The translations under genes were made by a program, and so were the position numbers. DNA of 64,000 bases from Salinicola avicenniae (GTDB taxonomy: Bacteria; Pseudomonadota; Gammaproteobacteria; Pseudomonadales; Halomonadaceae), in NCBI RefSeq assembly GCF_023736115.1, contig NZ_JAKQZC010000005.1:496001-560000 (forward strand), written 5' to 3'. The notes under the pieces are model-generated. The model searched no databases, was not told the DNA's origin, and saw only the letters and a program-made list of their open reading frames with translations. Positions within the stretch are counted from its first letter, which is position 1; every line of letters starts with the position of its first letter. Positions 56,728-64,000 of this stretch are shown piece after piece.

Positions 56728-57114
56728 ATGAACCTGCCACTTTGGTGCCTGCTGATAACGGCACTGCTGCCCTTCTGGCTCGCGTTCTGGGGCAGCCATG
56801 TCCGTCGCCGCGAGCTCGGTCACATGGACAACCACCACCCGCGGCAACAGTATGCGCAAATGACGGGAATGGGGGCTCGCCTCTGGGCCGCACAACAGAA
56901 TGCGTGGGAGGCTCTGGCGCTATTTACTGCCGCGGTCGTGGCCGTGCAAACGACGGGGGGTGGGTGGCTGGCCGACGTGGCCAGCGTTGTCTTCGTGCTG
57001 GCGCGTATCGCGCATGCACTCTGCTACGCGTTCGATCGGGCAACACTGCGCTCGTCCGTCTTCATTGTCGCCTTCCTCGCGGTACTCTGTCTGTTTTTCA
57101 CGGCCCTTGTCTGA
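56728..57114 (+). CDS. MAPEG family membrane protein
   Basis: A 128-residue protein with four predicted helices (LWCLLITALLPFWLAFWG, ALALFTAAVVAVQTTGGG, LADVASVVFVLARIAHALCYAF, SSVFIVAFLAVLCLFFTALV). ENAWEALALF-type and ARIAHALCYAF motifs fit the MAPEG family of eicosanoid/glutathione-related membrane proteins. The bacterial function is unknown. It lies 41 bp downstream of the MmgE/PrpD gene on the same strand. Confidence 0.83.
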   Translation: MNLPLWCLLITALLPFWLAFWGSHVRRRELGHMDNHHPRQQYAQMTGMGARLWAAQQNAWEALALFTAAVVAVQTTGGGWLADVASVVFVLARIAHALCYAFDRATLRSSVFIVAFLAVLCLFFTALV

Positions 57115-57239
57115 TCGCGTTCGCCATGGCTGACGCCGCGTCGATACGTACAACATCATCAAGTTGAAGGGTGAACGGCCGATAAGATTCGAGTTCCCGC
57201 GGACGGCAACTCCGCTCCGCCTTGCGAGAGACGCTATCG

Positions 57240-59345
57240 ATGTCGACGAACGACGAAGCCAGTGAGTGCGCCCCGGAAGGCCCACTTGGCTACCGGTTGC
57301 AGACGAACAACCGCCCCGACGATCAGCCATCGTTGCCCGATGTCGATAAACGCGCGACCGCCGCCTTGGCCGCGACCGGTCAGTCGATCTGGCACTGGTC
57401 GCTGTCGGATCGCCTACGCCTGAGCACCAGCCCGGCCACCCTGCCTCGGCATCAGCGTCCCGGTGCAATGCCATCGGCACAGCCGCTGGCACTCGCCATA
57501 CCAGACCTGCGGCGCCTGGCCCGCGCCCGCCGCCGCCTGATCGACAACACCGAAGACTCACTGGACCTCGTCGTCAAGCTCGAGTCAGACGCGACGCGAC
57601 GCCTGCGCATTCGCGGCCGCATCACTGCACGTGACACCGCGGGCCAGCCGGTCAGCGCGACTGGCACTTGGGAGGCACTCCCCGCCCCCCTTGATGCCGA
57701 CCACGAAACGCGCGTGCGGGCGCATGCTTTTGCGGCCTCGCGCGACCCGATGCTGGTGGTCGATGACAAATGGCGAATTCTCGAGAGCAATCATGCCTTC
57801 ATGACGCTGAGCGGTTGCGCCCCAAAAGCGCTGGGTAACGAATCGCTGGCGTCTTACCTGGATGCCTCCGCGCTCGAACAAGCGCCGGCCGCACTGGCAC
57901 GACTGAGCCATCTGCAGCCTCACGAAGGCACCCTGACGGCCTGCGACGGCAACGAGATCCCGGTCGAGCTGACGCTCAGCGACTTCCGCCTCGACGAGCG
58001 AGATCACGTGCACTATATCGCTGCCCTGCGCGACATTTCTGCGCGTAAGCGCTCCGAGCGTGAACTGGAGCACCTGGCCAGCATCGATACCCTGACCCAA
58101 CTGCCTAATCGGGCAACGCTGCAGTACCGGCTGCGTCAGGCGCTGGAGCACGGCCCGGCGAGCGAGCCGTTGGCGATCCTGTTCATCGATCTCGACGGGT
58201 TCAAGCACATCAACGATTCGCTCGGCCACCAGGCCGGCGACAGGCTGCTGCGCGTGATGGTCAAACGCCTGCGGGCCACATTACGCAACCGGGACCTGAT
58301 CGCCCGCTGGGGCGGCGACGAATTCGTGGTCGTGATCGATATCGACGACGACGCACAACTGGCCGACAGGATTGCCCATCGTCTGCTTGAAGCGCTCTCC
58401 CAGCCGATGGTGATCGGCGGCCATCAAATCAGCGTAACCGCGAGCATCGGCATCGTGCATGCCCCCGCGGATGGCAGCGATAGTGACACCCTGCTCAAGC
58501 ACGCGGATGTAGCGATGTATGCGGCCAAGGACAAGGGCAAGAACGCGATCGTCGCTTATCACAACCAGCTGGAGCACCATAACCTCGAGCAGATGTCGAT
58601 GCTGTCGCAACTGCGCGAGGCGATCACGCGGGAAACCCTGGATTTCGTGGTCCAGCCCAAGTTCGACGGCGACAACCGGATGATCGGCGCGGAACTGCTG
58701 GCCCGCTGGCAGACCGAGGATTACGGCCAGGTGCCGCCCAGCACCTTTGTGCCGCTCGCGGAGCACAATGGCATGGCGTCCGCCCTGGGGGCATTGGCGA
58801 TCGAACACGCTGCACGCTACGCCGCCATGCTGGCCGCTACCGGCCATCCGCTGCCGGTGGCCGTCAATATCTCGGCGCTACATGTGATGGACGACGCCCT
58901 GGGCGAGACCCTGAGTGAGGCCTGCCGCCGCCACGACATTTCGACCGATCAGATCGAGCTGGAGGTCACCGAATCGGTCTTTCTGGAGAACACGCGTGCG
59001 CCCGAGGCCCGCATCGAGATGCTGCGTCAGGCGGGTTATCGCGTGGCCATGGATGATTTCGGTGCCGGCTACTCGTCGCTGGGTTATCTCAAGCGACTGC
59101 CGTTCGACACGATCAAGATCGACCGCAGTTTCATGCACGACCTCGAAGCGGACCCGCGATCGCGTCACCTGCTCGCGGGTATCGTCGGGCTATGCAACCT
59201 GCTTGGCATGGAGACCGTGGCGGAAGGCGTGGAAACCGAGGCGCAGTGGGCCCTGCTGCAGGAGCTAGGGATTACGCACTATCAAGGCTTCTACCTCGGC
59301 CGTCCCATGCCGATGTCGCAGCTGGTCGCCCTGCTGGACAAATAG
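57240..59345 (+). CDS. PAS-GGDEF-EAL cyclic-di-GMP protein
   Basis: A 701-residue protein for making and breaking cyclic di-GMP. A PAS domain lies at about 155-270 (AASRDPMLVVDDKWRILESNHAF ... YIAALRDISARKR). The GGDEF motif is intact at residues 358-362 (RWGGDEF), with an inhibitory-site RNRD placed five residues upstream. The phosphodiesterase domain has ELL in place of EAL at 485-487, but the catalytic Glu and DDFGAGYSSLGYLKRLPFDTIKID, EVTES and a late EGVETEAQ are kept. So both activities are possible. No membrane helices or signal are seen. I use the ATG at 57240; a TTG at 57222 is less likely. Confidence 0.92.
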   Translation: MSTNDEASECAPEGPLGYRLQTNNRPDDQPSLPDVDKRATAALAATGQSIWHWSLSDRLRLSTSPATLPRHQRPGAMPSAQPLALAIPDLRRLARARRRLIDNTEDSLDLVVKLESDATRRLRIRGRITARDTAGQPVSATGTWEALPAPLDADHETRVRAHAFAASRDPMLVVDDKWRILESNHAFMTLSGCAPKALGNESLASYLDASALEQAPAALARLSHLQPHEGTLTACDGNEIPVELTLSDFRLDERDHVHYIAALRDISARKRSERELEHLASIDTLTQLPNRATLQYRLRQALEHGPASEPLAILFIDLDGFKHINDSLGHQAGDRLLRVMVKRLRATLRNRDLIARWGGDEFVVVIDIDDDAQLADRIAHRLLEALSQPMVIGGHQISVTASIGIVHAPADGSDSDTLLKHADVAMYAAKDKGKNAIVAYHNQLEHHNLEQMSMLSQLREAITRETLDFVVQPKFDGDNRMIGAELLARWQTEDYGQVPPSTFVPLAEHNGMASALGALAIEHAARYAAMLAATGHPLPVAVNISALHVMDDALGETLSEACRRHDISTDQIELEVTESVFLENTRAPEARIEMLRQAGYRVAMDDFGAGYSSLGYLKRLPFDTIKIDRSFMHDLEADPRSRHLLAGIVGLCNLLGMETVAEGVETEAQWALLQELGITHYQGFYLGRPMPMSQLVALLDK

Positions 59346-59381
59346 CGTAACGCCGGCAGGCGATGCGGGGGGCGCATCATC

Positions 59382-59425
59382 TACCGGCGTTCGACGCGGC
59401 ATGTACCGGCGTTCGACGCGGCATG
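59382..59425. repeat. Perfect 22-bp tandem duplication after the GGDEF/EAL gene
   Basis: The 22-bp unit at 59382-59403 (starting TACCGGCGTTCGACG) is repeated without change at 59404-59425. It lies in the convergent gap before the M24 gene stop (59440). The exact identity suggests a recent event. CGCCGG also occurs at 59351 in the opposite sense, so the region can form a small hairpin. Confidence 0.85.
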
Positions 59426-59439
59426 GTGATGGCTCGGCG

Positions 59440-60723
59440 TCAGACTTCCTGCGCCAGCAACCGATCGTCGAACGGGTAGCGAGACAGCTTTTCGATGCCG
59501 CTATCGGTGATCAACACCTCTTCCTCGAGCTTGACGCCGTCGGCAGCGCCTACCTCACCGATATAACTCTCCACCGAAACGACCATGCCGGGCTCGAGAA
59601 TGCCATCTTTCGAGAAGGCGTCGAAGTCCATGTGGTGGGCGACCAGCGGCGTCTCGCCGTGCATGCCGACGCCATGGATGATCGATGGATAGCGGCGATC
59701 GAGGAATCGCGCCGGAATCTTCCACGCCCGCTCGGCGAGTTCACGATAGCTGACGCCGGGTCCCAGCAACCCCATATTGTGGTGAACCTGGTCGTACGCC
59801 ATGCGATAGAGATGGCGCTGATAGTCCGAGGGCTTGCCCGGGCCGACGTGGAAGGTCCGCGAAAAGTCCGAGTAGTAGCCGTGACAACCAATGGTATCGG
59901 TGTCGAGGGCGACCAGCTCGCCGGGGCGGATGACCCGGTCGCTGGCTTCGTTGAACCAGGGGTTGGTGCGCGGTCCGGAAGAGAGCAGACGAGTCTCGAT
60001 GAACTCCCCCCCCTGCTCGATCACGTTACCGTACATGATCGCGAACAGCTCGTTCTCCGTGATCCCAGGGCGAATCGCCTCCTCGACCCGAGCCACGGCG
60101 GCTTCGCTGCCTGCCATCGACTGCGCCAGGCAGGCAATTTCTTCCGGCGTCTTGATGCGCCGGCAGTGGAGCGTGTCCTGCATGCAGTCGTAGACGTCGA
60201 GTCCCTGGGCCTCCAGCGAACGCGCCAGGTTCAGTGCACAGCGATCCAGTCCCACCTTGCGGTTGCCACCACCGTGCGCGTTGACCAGTTCGGCGATTTC
60301 GATGCCGAAAGGGTCGCTCGAGAGATTGTCGCGCTGATTGACCGCCGACCAGACCACTTTGGAAGTGCGTGATTCGTCGATTGTCTCGAGCCACGTCGAC
60401 ACATGAGCGCTGCCCGGATACTCGAACAGGATCACCGGCCCCTCGAGTGGGACGTAGATATAGCGCGTCGAGTTGCGCAGAAAGTAGCCGAACATGTTAC
60501 GCGACCCGGTCGCGTAGCGTTGGTTATTGGGATCGAAGAGTACCAGCGCGGCGTACTCCTGCTCTCGCATCATGTCGCGTAAACGCGCCAGGCGACCACC
60601 GCGCAGCTGCACGGGGTCGAAGGCGGTGGGAATACTGTCGCCGTTGGCCATGGGCGCAGAGGGCACGACGGGGATGCGATCCGGTTCGTGATCGGAAAGC
60701 GATTCGAATTCGATAGTGCTCAT
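59440..60723 (-). CDS. M24 (creatinase/prolidase-fold) protein related to DMSP lyase DddP
   Basis: A 427-residue M24-fold protein. Metal ligands visible are Asp274 and Asp276 (ALDTDTIG), Asp286 (YYSDFSRT), His350 (IHGVG), Glu385 (SVESY) and Glu400 (KLEEEV). Compared with the Asp295/Asp297/Asp307/His371/Glu406/Glu421 site I recall for DddP, each is offset by exactly 21, so spacing is preserved throughout. GGEFIETRLLSSGPRTNPWF is also DddP-like. Tyr345 corresponds to DddP Tyr366. The proposed catalytic Asp377 of DddP falls on Gly356 here, so DMSP lyase activity should not be assumed; an Xaa-Pro or related peptidase or lyase is possible. The DddP numbering is from memory. It follows the 2OG-oxygenase gene by 108 bp. 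Confidence 0.88.
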   Translation of the reverse strand: MSTIEFESLSDHEPDRIPVVPSAPMANGDSIPTAFDPVQLRGGRLARLRDMMREQEYAALVLFDPNNQRYATGSRNMFGYFLRNSTRYIYVPLEGPVILFEYPGSAHVSTWLETIDESRTSKVVWSAVNQRDNLSSDPFGIEIAELVNAHGGGNRKVGLDRCALNLARSLEAQGLDVYDCMQDTLHCRRIKTPEEIACLAQSMAGSEAAVARVEEAIRPGITENELFAIMYGNVIEQGGEFIETRLLSSGPRTNPWFNEASDRVIRPGELVALDTDTIGCHGYYSDFSRTFHVGPGKPSDYQRHLYRMAYDQVHHNMGLLGPGVSYRELAERAWKIPARFLDRRYPSIIHGVGMHGETPLVAHHMDFDAFSKDGILEPGMVVSVESYIGEVGAADGVKLEEEVLITDSGIEKLSRYPFDDRLLAQEV

Positions 60724-60831
60724 GCAAGGTTCCTGACAGTGGCGGCGGAGTGCCGGCCGAGGGCGCGACCTCCTGAAGAGCGGGCGACGGCAGTCGGACG
60801 ACTACCGCCGGAAGACGAAGAGATGCCGTGA

Positions 60832-61716
60832 TTAGTCGGCCAGGCTGTCGCTGCGTCGAGTCTGGCCTTCGCGCAACATGCGCTCGTGAACCGGCGCCAT
60901 GCGCCCAAAGATCCGTTGTGCCCGTTCGGGTCGGCCGATGAAGCCCGGCTCCTTGGCGTAGGCGAAGATAACGGTATGCCGTTCACGGTCGCCCCTGACC
61001 GGCGTGACCCGATGCAGCGAGTAGCGGCCGAAGAATATCTGCAAGTCGCCGAGCTGCAGGTCGAGTGACTTGAGCCCCTGCGATTCGCCGTCGAGCACGC
61101 GCTCGACACCGTCATAGTTCTCGCCCTCGGGGCTACGAATGCCGGGGGCATATTCGAAGCGTCCGCCGTCCTCCGGCTTGCGCGTCAGCAGCGTGACGAT
61201 GAACTCGTTGGTATCGTAATGCCAAGGGTGCTGGCATCCCTCCCGCAGCACGTTGACGACGAGATCGGCCAGCGGGTCGGCATACTCGTGGATCGTCTCC
61301 ATCCCGACCACGCTAGCAATGAAGCGCTGGAACTGGGCGTTGCCGTAGAGCTGGCGAATGATCGTCGATTGATCGATGCGGTCCCCCGCCACGAAACCGT
61401 TGGTACGGTCATCGAAACGGTTCTTCGGGTGACGCGCGGGTAGCGTGGCATCGCCCTCGGAGTTGTAGGGATTTGTCTCGTTCTGATTGTAGTGCGCCGC
61501 CGGCGAGAGTCGCTCGGTCTCGCGCTCCAGTCGTGCCAAGGCTTCTTCCGACACGAAGCGCTTGAGCACTACGCAGCCATCTTCCGCCAGCTGCGCCCGA
61601 CAGGTAGCGAGCAGGTCGCGGCCGACATCGCTGTCGAGGTCATCGAGCGGGTAGCGTTCGAGATTGACCAAACCCTCGAGAGCGCGTGTGGGCACGGCGG
61701 CGTTGGAACCAGACAT
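60832..61716 (-). CDS. 2-oxoglutarate/Fe(II)-dependent oxygenase, BesD/HalD-like family
   Basis: A 294-residue cupin-fold oxygenase. The facial triad is His166-x-Asp168 in WHYDTNEF and His235 in GRYSLHRVTPV, with an Arg (241-246) for 2-oxoglutarate. The segment GGRFEYAPGIRSPEGENYDGV and the late GDLQIFFGRYSLHRV match the BesD/HalD-like amino-acid-modifying enzymes. In the halogenases the Asp is replaced by Gly; here it is Asp, so hydroxylation or another oxygenation is expected rather than chlorination. AGGAG precedes the ATG. It is divergent from lysR, with an inverted repeat between them, and probably forms an operon with the M24 gene. Confidence 0.85.
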   Translation of the reverse strand: MSGSNAAVPTRALEGLVNLERYPLDDLDSDVGRDLLATCRAQLAEDGCVVLKRFVSEEALARLERETERLSPAAHYNQNETNPYNSEGDATLPARHPKNRFDDRTNGFVAGDRIDQSTIIRQLYGNAQFQRFIASVVGMETIHEYADPLADLVVNVLREGCQHPWHYDTNEFIVTLLTRKPEDGGRFEYAPGIRSPEGENYDGVERVLDGESQGLKSLDLQLGDLQIFFGRYSLHRVTPVRGDRERHTVIFAYAKEPGFIGRPERAQRIFGRMAPVHERMLREGQTRRSDSLAD

Positions 61717-61786
61717 GGAAACTCCTGCATACGTTCGAATCAGGGTGCCTGGACAGACTAGGGTCGAGCGTTCAACAATAAAAATG

Positions 61787-61808
61787 AATAGTTCGCATGA
61801 AATCTATT
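61787..61808. promoter_or_regulatory. Candidate LysR operator AATAG-N12-CTATT
   Basis: The arms AATAG (61787-61791) and CTATT (61804-61808) are exact complements in the 109-bp gap between the divergent 2OG-oxygenase and LysR genes. Size and place fit the LysR recognition site, and flanking A/T runs extend the symmetry. Confidence 0.5.
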
Positions 61809-61825
61809 TTTAGGAGTCATCGATC

Positions 61826-62719
61826 ATGGATCCCGATCTGCTGAGAGCCTTCGTCGCGGTGGCCGAATGCGAAGGCTTCAGTGCCGCCGGCCGCATTCTC
61901 AATCGCACCCAGTCTGCGGTCAGCCTGCAGATCAAACGGCTCGAGGATCGCGTGCGCGAGCCACTGTTCGAGCGCACCAGTCGTAGCGTCACGCTCACCC
62001 CCGCCGGAGGGCGGCTCCTGCCCTACGCACGCCAGATACTCAAGCTGCAGGACGAAGCCAAGCGCGTGATGTCGAGCGAGCGTGAGGGTCGGTTGATCCG
62101 CCTGGGTATCTCAGACGAACAGGCCACCGCCTACCTGCCAGACCTGCTGCCTCGCTTTGCCGAACGCTTCCCGCATGTGCGAATCGAAGTTAACTGCGAT
62201 ATCAGCAGCAGCCTGATCCAGCGCTTTCAGGAAGGGCTGCTCGACGTGGTGCTGGCCGTGCGCCACGGCCCGACCCAGACCGGACAGCTGTTGGGGCGGG
62301 AACAGATGGTATGGGCAATTGCCGAGCATCGCGACATCGATGACTGGGAAACGCTACCCTTGGCACTCAATCCAGAGGGCTGCATCTTCCGTGCGCACGC
62401 CTTCGCCGCCCTGGGCCGCGAGGAGCGCCAATGGGACGTGCGCTATACCAGCCCTTCGCCGACCGGCGTCAACGTCGCCGTACAGGCAGGCCTGGCGCTG
62501 ACGGTCAAAACGCCTCGAAGCTTACCGCCGGGCTGTCGGACCATCGATGCCGCCGGCCGGTTGCCGGAGCTGGGCTACGTCGAGATCGAGCTGCATCGTT
62601 CACCGGGCGAACTGAGTGAAGAGTTCGAGGCATTCTGTCAGGCGTTGATGGAGATCGTCGTGCAGGCTGACAGCGTCGAGGGCCTGGAGCCGGTAGCGCC
62701 GGCCGGCGCGCTCACGTAA
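61826..62719 (+). CDS. LysR-type transcriptional regulator
   Basis: A 297-residue regulator. The winged helix-turn-helix is DLLRAFVAVAECEGFSAAGRILNRTQSAVSLQIKRLEDRV with FERTSRSVTLTPAGGRLL after it. The effector domain follows (RLIRLGISDEQATAYLPDLLPRFAERFPHVRIEV, VNVAVQAGLALTV). It is divergent from the oxygenase-M24 pair and most likely controls it, and may autoregulate through the AATAG-N12-CTATT repeat. AGGAG supports the ATG. Confidence 0.95.
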   Translation: MDPDLLRAFVAVAECEGFSAAGRILNRTQSAVSLQIKRLEDRVREPLFERTSRSVTLTPAGGRLLPYARQILKLQDEAKRVMSSEREGRLIRLGISDEQATAYLPDLLPRFAERFPHVRIEVNCDISSSLIQRFQEGLLDVVLAVRHGPTQTGQLLGREQMVWAIAEHRDIDDWETLPLALNPEGCIFRAHAFAALGREERQWDVRYTSPSPTGVNVAVQAGLALTVKTPRSLPPGCRTIDAAGRLPELGYVEIELHRSPGELSEEFEAFCQALMEIVVQADSVEGLEPVAPAGALT

Positions 62720-62767
62720 CGTCTGCGCTTCGATCTCGTTTTCCGATCTCGCTCAGGATCTTGTTGC

Positions 62768-63649
62768 ATGGCTTTGACCTTCAGTCTAATCGCCCCGGCC
62801 TCGTTTACCGACCCGACGCTTCTCGAACGCGCCGCCGCGGCGCTTGAGGATTTCGGCTTCGGGGTGCGTTTTCCGACCCGCCTGCAGGCCCGGACCCGAT
62901 ATCTGGCCGGCGACCTCGAACATCGTCTGGAGACACTGTACGCCGCCTACGCGACCTCCGATACCGACGCTGTATGGGCGGTTCGCGGCGGCTACGGCTG
63001 CGCGCATCTCGCCTCCGAACTCGACTGGTCACGCCTCGCGCCCAAGCCGCTGATCGGCTACTCGGATCTCAGCGTGCTGCTGGACCAGTGCCACCATCAC
63101 GGCTTGCCGGCGATACACGGTCCGGTGATGAAGGAAGGCGTCAAGCTGACGGCGGACGACGAGGCTGTCCGCCTGGCCAGTCGGCGGGACCTCGAGGGGC
63201 TGCGCTCGCTATTGCAGGGCGAGCGACTCTCGGCGCAGCCTCTGCAGCCGGTCATCCCCTCGACAAGGGCGATCGAGGGAGCACTGGTCGGCGGCAATCT
63301 GGCAACCCTGGCGAGCGTCGCTGGCACGCCGCTCGCCTTCCGTGCTCCGCCGCGCAGCATCGTGATACTCGAGGATGTCGGTGAGCCCTACTATCGGCTT
63401 GAACGAGACCTGTGGCAGCTCGTCTACTCGGGAGCACTGGACGACGCCGGCGCCGTCTGCCTGGGGACGTTCGAGAACTGCACGCCGTATGGCGACCTCC
63501 AGATCGAAACGCTCTTCGAGACCTGGCTCGCCCCGCGCCGGATTCCCCTCTACACCGGGCTGCCCATGGGTCACGGCCGCGACAATCTGCCGTGGCGCTA
63601 CGGCGCCAGCGCGCGCATCGTCAATGACCAGTTACAGTTTCTGGCGTGA
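62768..63649 (+). CDS. ldcA: LD-carboxypeptidase (peptidase family S66)
   Basis: A 293-residue S66 serine peptidase that trims the terminal D-Ala from murein tetrapeptides in the cytosol during wall recycling. The nucleophile Ser is in LIGYSDLS, the Glu in ILEDVGEPYYRLERDL and the His in GLPMGHGRDNLPW. WAVRGGYGCAH before the nucleophile is also conserved. It lies 48 bp after lysR on the same strand, so read-through is possible. Its cellular role need not relate to the neighbouring genes. Confidence 0.92.
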   Translation: MALTFSLIAPASFTDPTLLERAAAALEDFGFGVRFPTRLQARTRYLAGDLEHRLETLYAAYATSDTDAVWAVRGGYGCAHLASELDWSRLAPKPLIGYSDLSVLLDQCHHHGLPAIHGPVMKEGVKLTADDEAVRLASRRDLEGLRSLLQGERLSAQPLQPVIPSTRAIEGALVGGNLATLASVAGTPLAFRAPPRSIVILEDVGEPYYRLERDLWQLVYSGALDDAGAVCLGTFENCTPYGDLQIETLFETWLAPRRIPLYTGLPMGHGRDNLPWRYGASARIVNDQLQFLA

Positions 63650-63661
63650 GACTCGCACGTC

Positions 63662-63705
63662 ATTGTGTAAACGCCGGCGCCCCTGAAGGAGAGCCGGCGC
63701 ACAAT
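63662..63705. terminator. Interrupted hairpin after the LD-carboxypeptidase gene
   Basis: ATTGTG (63662-63667) and CGCCGGC (63672-63678) pair with GCCGGCG (63693-63699) and CACAAT (63700-63705), leaving a 4-nt bulge (TAAA). It begins 13 bp after the stop codon. Confidence 0.55.
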
Positions 63706-63730
63706 ATTCCGTAAAAGGTCTCAGTCGAAG

Positions 63731-63778
63731 TCCGGAGCGCATTAAGGTGAGCGAGAGAGGCATCAGTCGCGCTCCGGA
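63731..63778. repeat. Perfect 10-bp inverted repeat before the fadA 3' end
   Basis: TCCGGAGCGC (63731-63740) and GCGCTCCGGA (63769-63778) are exact complements, 28 bp apart, in the convergent gap. It may be part of a transcript end for fadA or a separate element; no T-run is near. Confidence 0.5.
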
Positions 63779-63840
63779 TAGCGCTCGACAGACTACCGCA
63801 TCCGCTGACGCGACCTAACGCAGCGCTGCCGCGGCCACGC

Positions 63841-64000
<160 letters not shown>

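Noticed and set aside
59440-60723. Direct annotation as DMSP lyase DddP
   Set aside because: The metal site matches, but the residue equivalent to catalytic Asp377 is Gly, and no acrylate or DMS-processing genes are nearby.
60832-61716. Radical halogenase like BesD
   Set aside because: The iron site keeps the Asp (HxD). Known halogenases of this fold have Gly or Ala there to make room for chloride.

Overview
The window is GC-rich, densely coded proteobacterial chromosome. Gene content and order fit a gammaproteobacterium of the Halomonadaceae (Halomonas/Salinicola/Kushneria type): the miaB-phoH-ybeY-corC-lnt and ybeL-leuS-lptE-holA blocks are gammaproteobacterial, secreted proteins are strongly acidic as in halophiles, and there is a complete quaternary-ammonium (compatible-solute) ABC importer. 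The family assignment is inference from gene content; no rRNA or tRNA gene was seen. No CRISPR array, insertion sequence or prophage was recognised.

Layout. 1-5.2 kb (minus strand): the start of a ParA-type ATPase, a GIY-YIG protein, rpe, and a three-gene membrane-associated flavoprotein dehydrogenase complex (tri-heme cytochrome c, GMC flavoprotein, Tat-signal small subunit). 5.7-9.8 kb: periplasmic gamma-glutamyltransferase, an SH3 protein and an MFS transporter. 10-13.8 kb: the sulfate importer sbp-cysT-cysW-cysA with overlapping genes. 13.9-16.5 kb: yajG-type lipoprotein, tpm, an SH3 membrane protein and a DUF1820 protein. 16.7-22.5 kb: miaB-phoH-ybeY-corC-lnt, with an RNA hairpin over the lnt ribosome binding site. 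22.7-27.1 kb: an accessory insert (HglS-type 2-oxoadipate dioxygenase, MHS-family transporter, secreted serine hydrolase) separating lnt from ybeL-leuS-lptE-holA (27.2-32.2 kb). A Bcr/CflA-type exporter follows.

33.5-46.3 kb is a type I secretion locus: a 2,514-residue cargo protein without RTX repeats, built from several carbohydrate-binding modules, a malectin-like domain and a sugar-dehydrogenase-like beta-propeller. It is divergently transcribed from its presumed exporter operon (ABC transporter, HlyD adaptor, TolC-like channel) across a 668-bp AT-rich control region with perfect inverted repeats.

46.4-57.1 kb is an accessory uptake/catabolism island: two paralogous betaine-type binding proteins, two paralogous nitrilase-superfamily hydrolases, a CocE-type hydrolase, a permease-ATPase-permease core and an MmgE/PrpD protein. 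The divergent start holds a repeated operator-like motif, ATTG-N7-CAAT. Then come a MAPEG protein and a GGDEF/EAL protein. 59.4-63.6 kb holds an M24-fold enzyme with the complete metal site of the DMSP lyase DddP but not its proposed catalytic Asp, a BesD/HalD-like 2-oxoglutarate/Fe(II) enzyme, a divergent LysR regulator and an LD-carboxypeptidase. The window ends in the 3' end of fadA.

The most interesting candidates are the secreted giant with its exporter, the duplicated binding-protein/nitrilase island, and the LysR-controlled DddP-like plus 2OG-oxygenase pair. The specific substrates cannot be read from the sequence.
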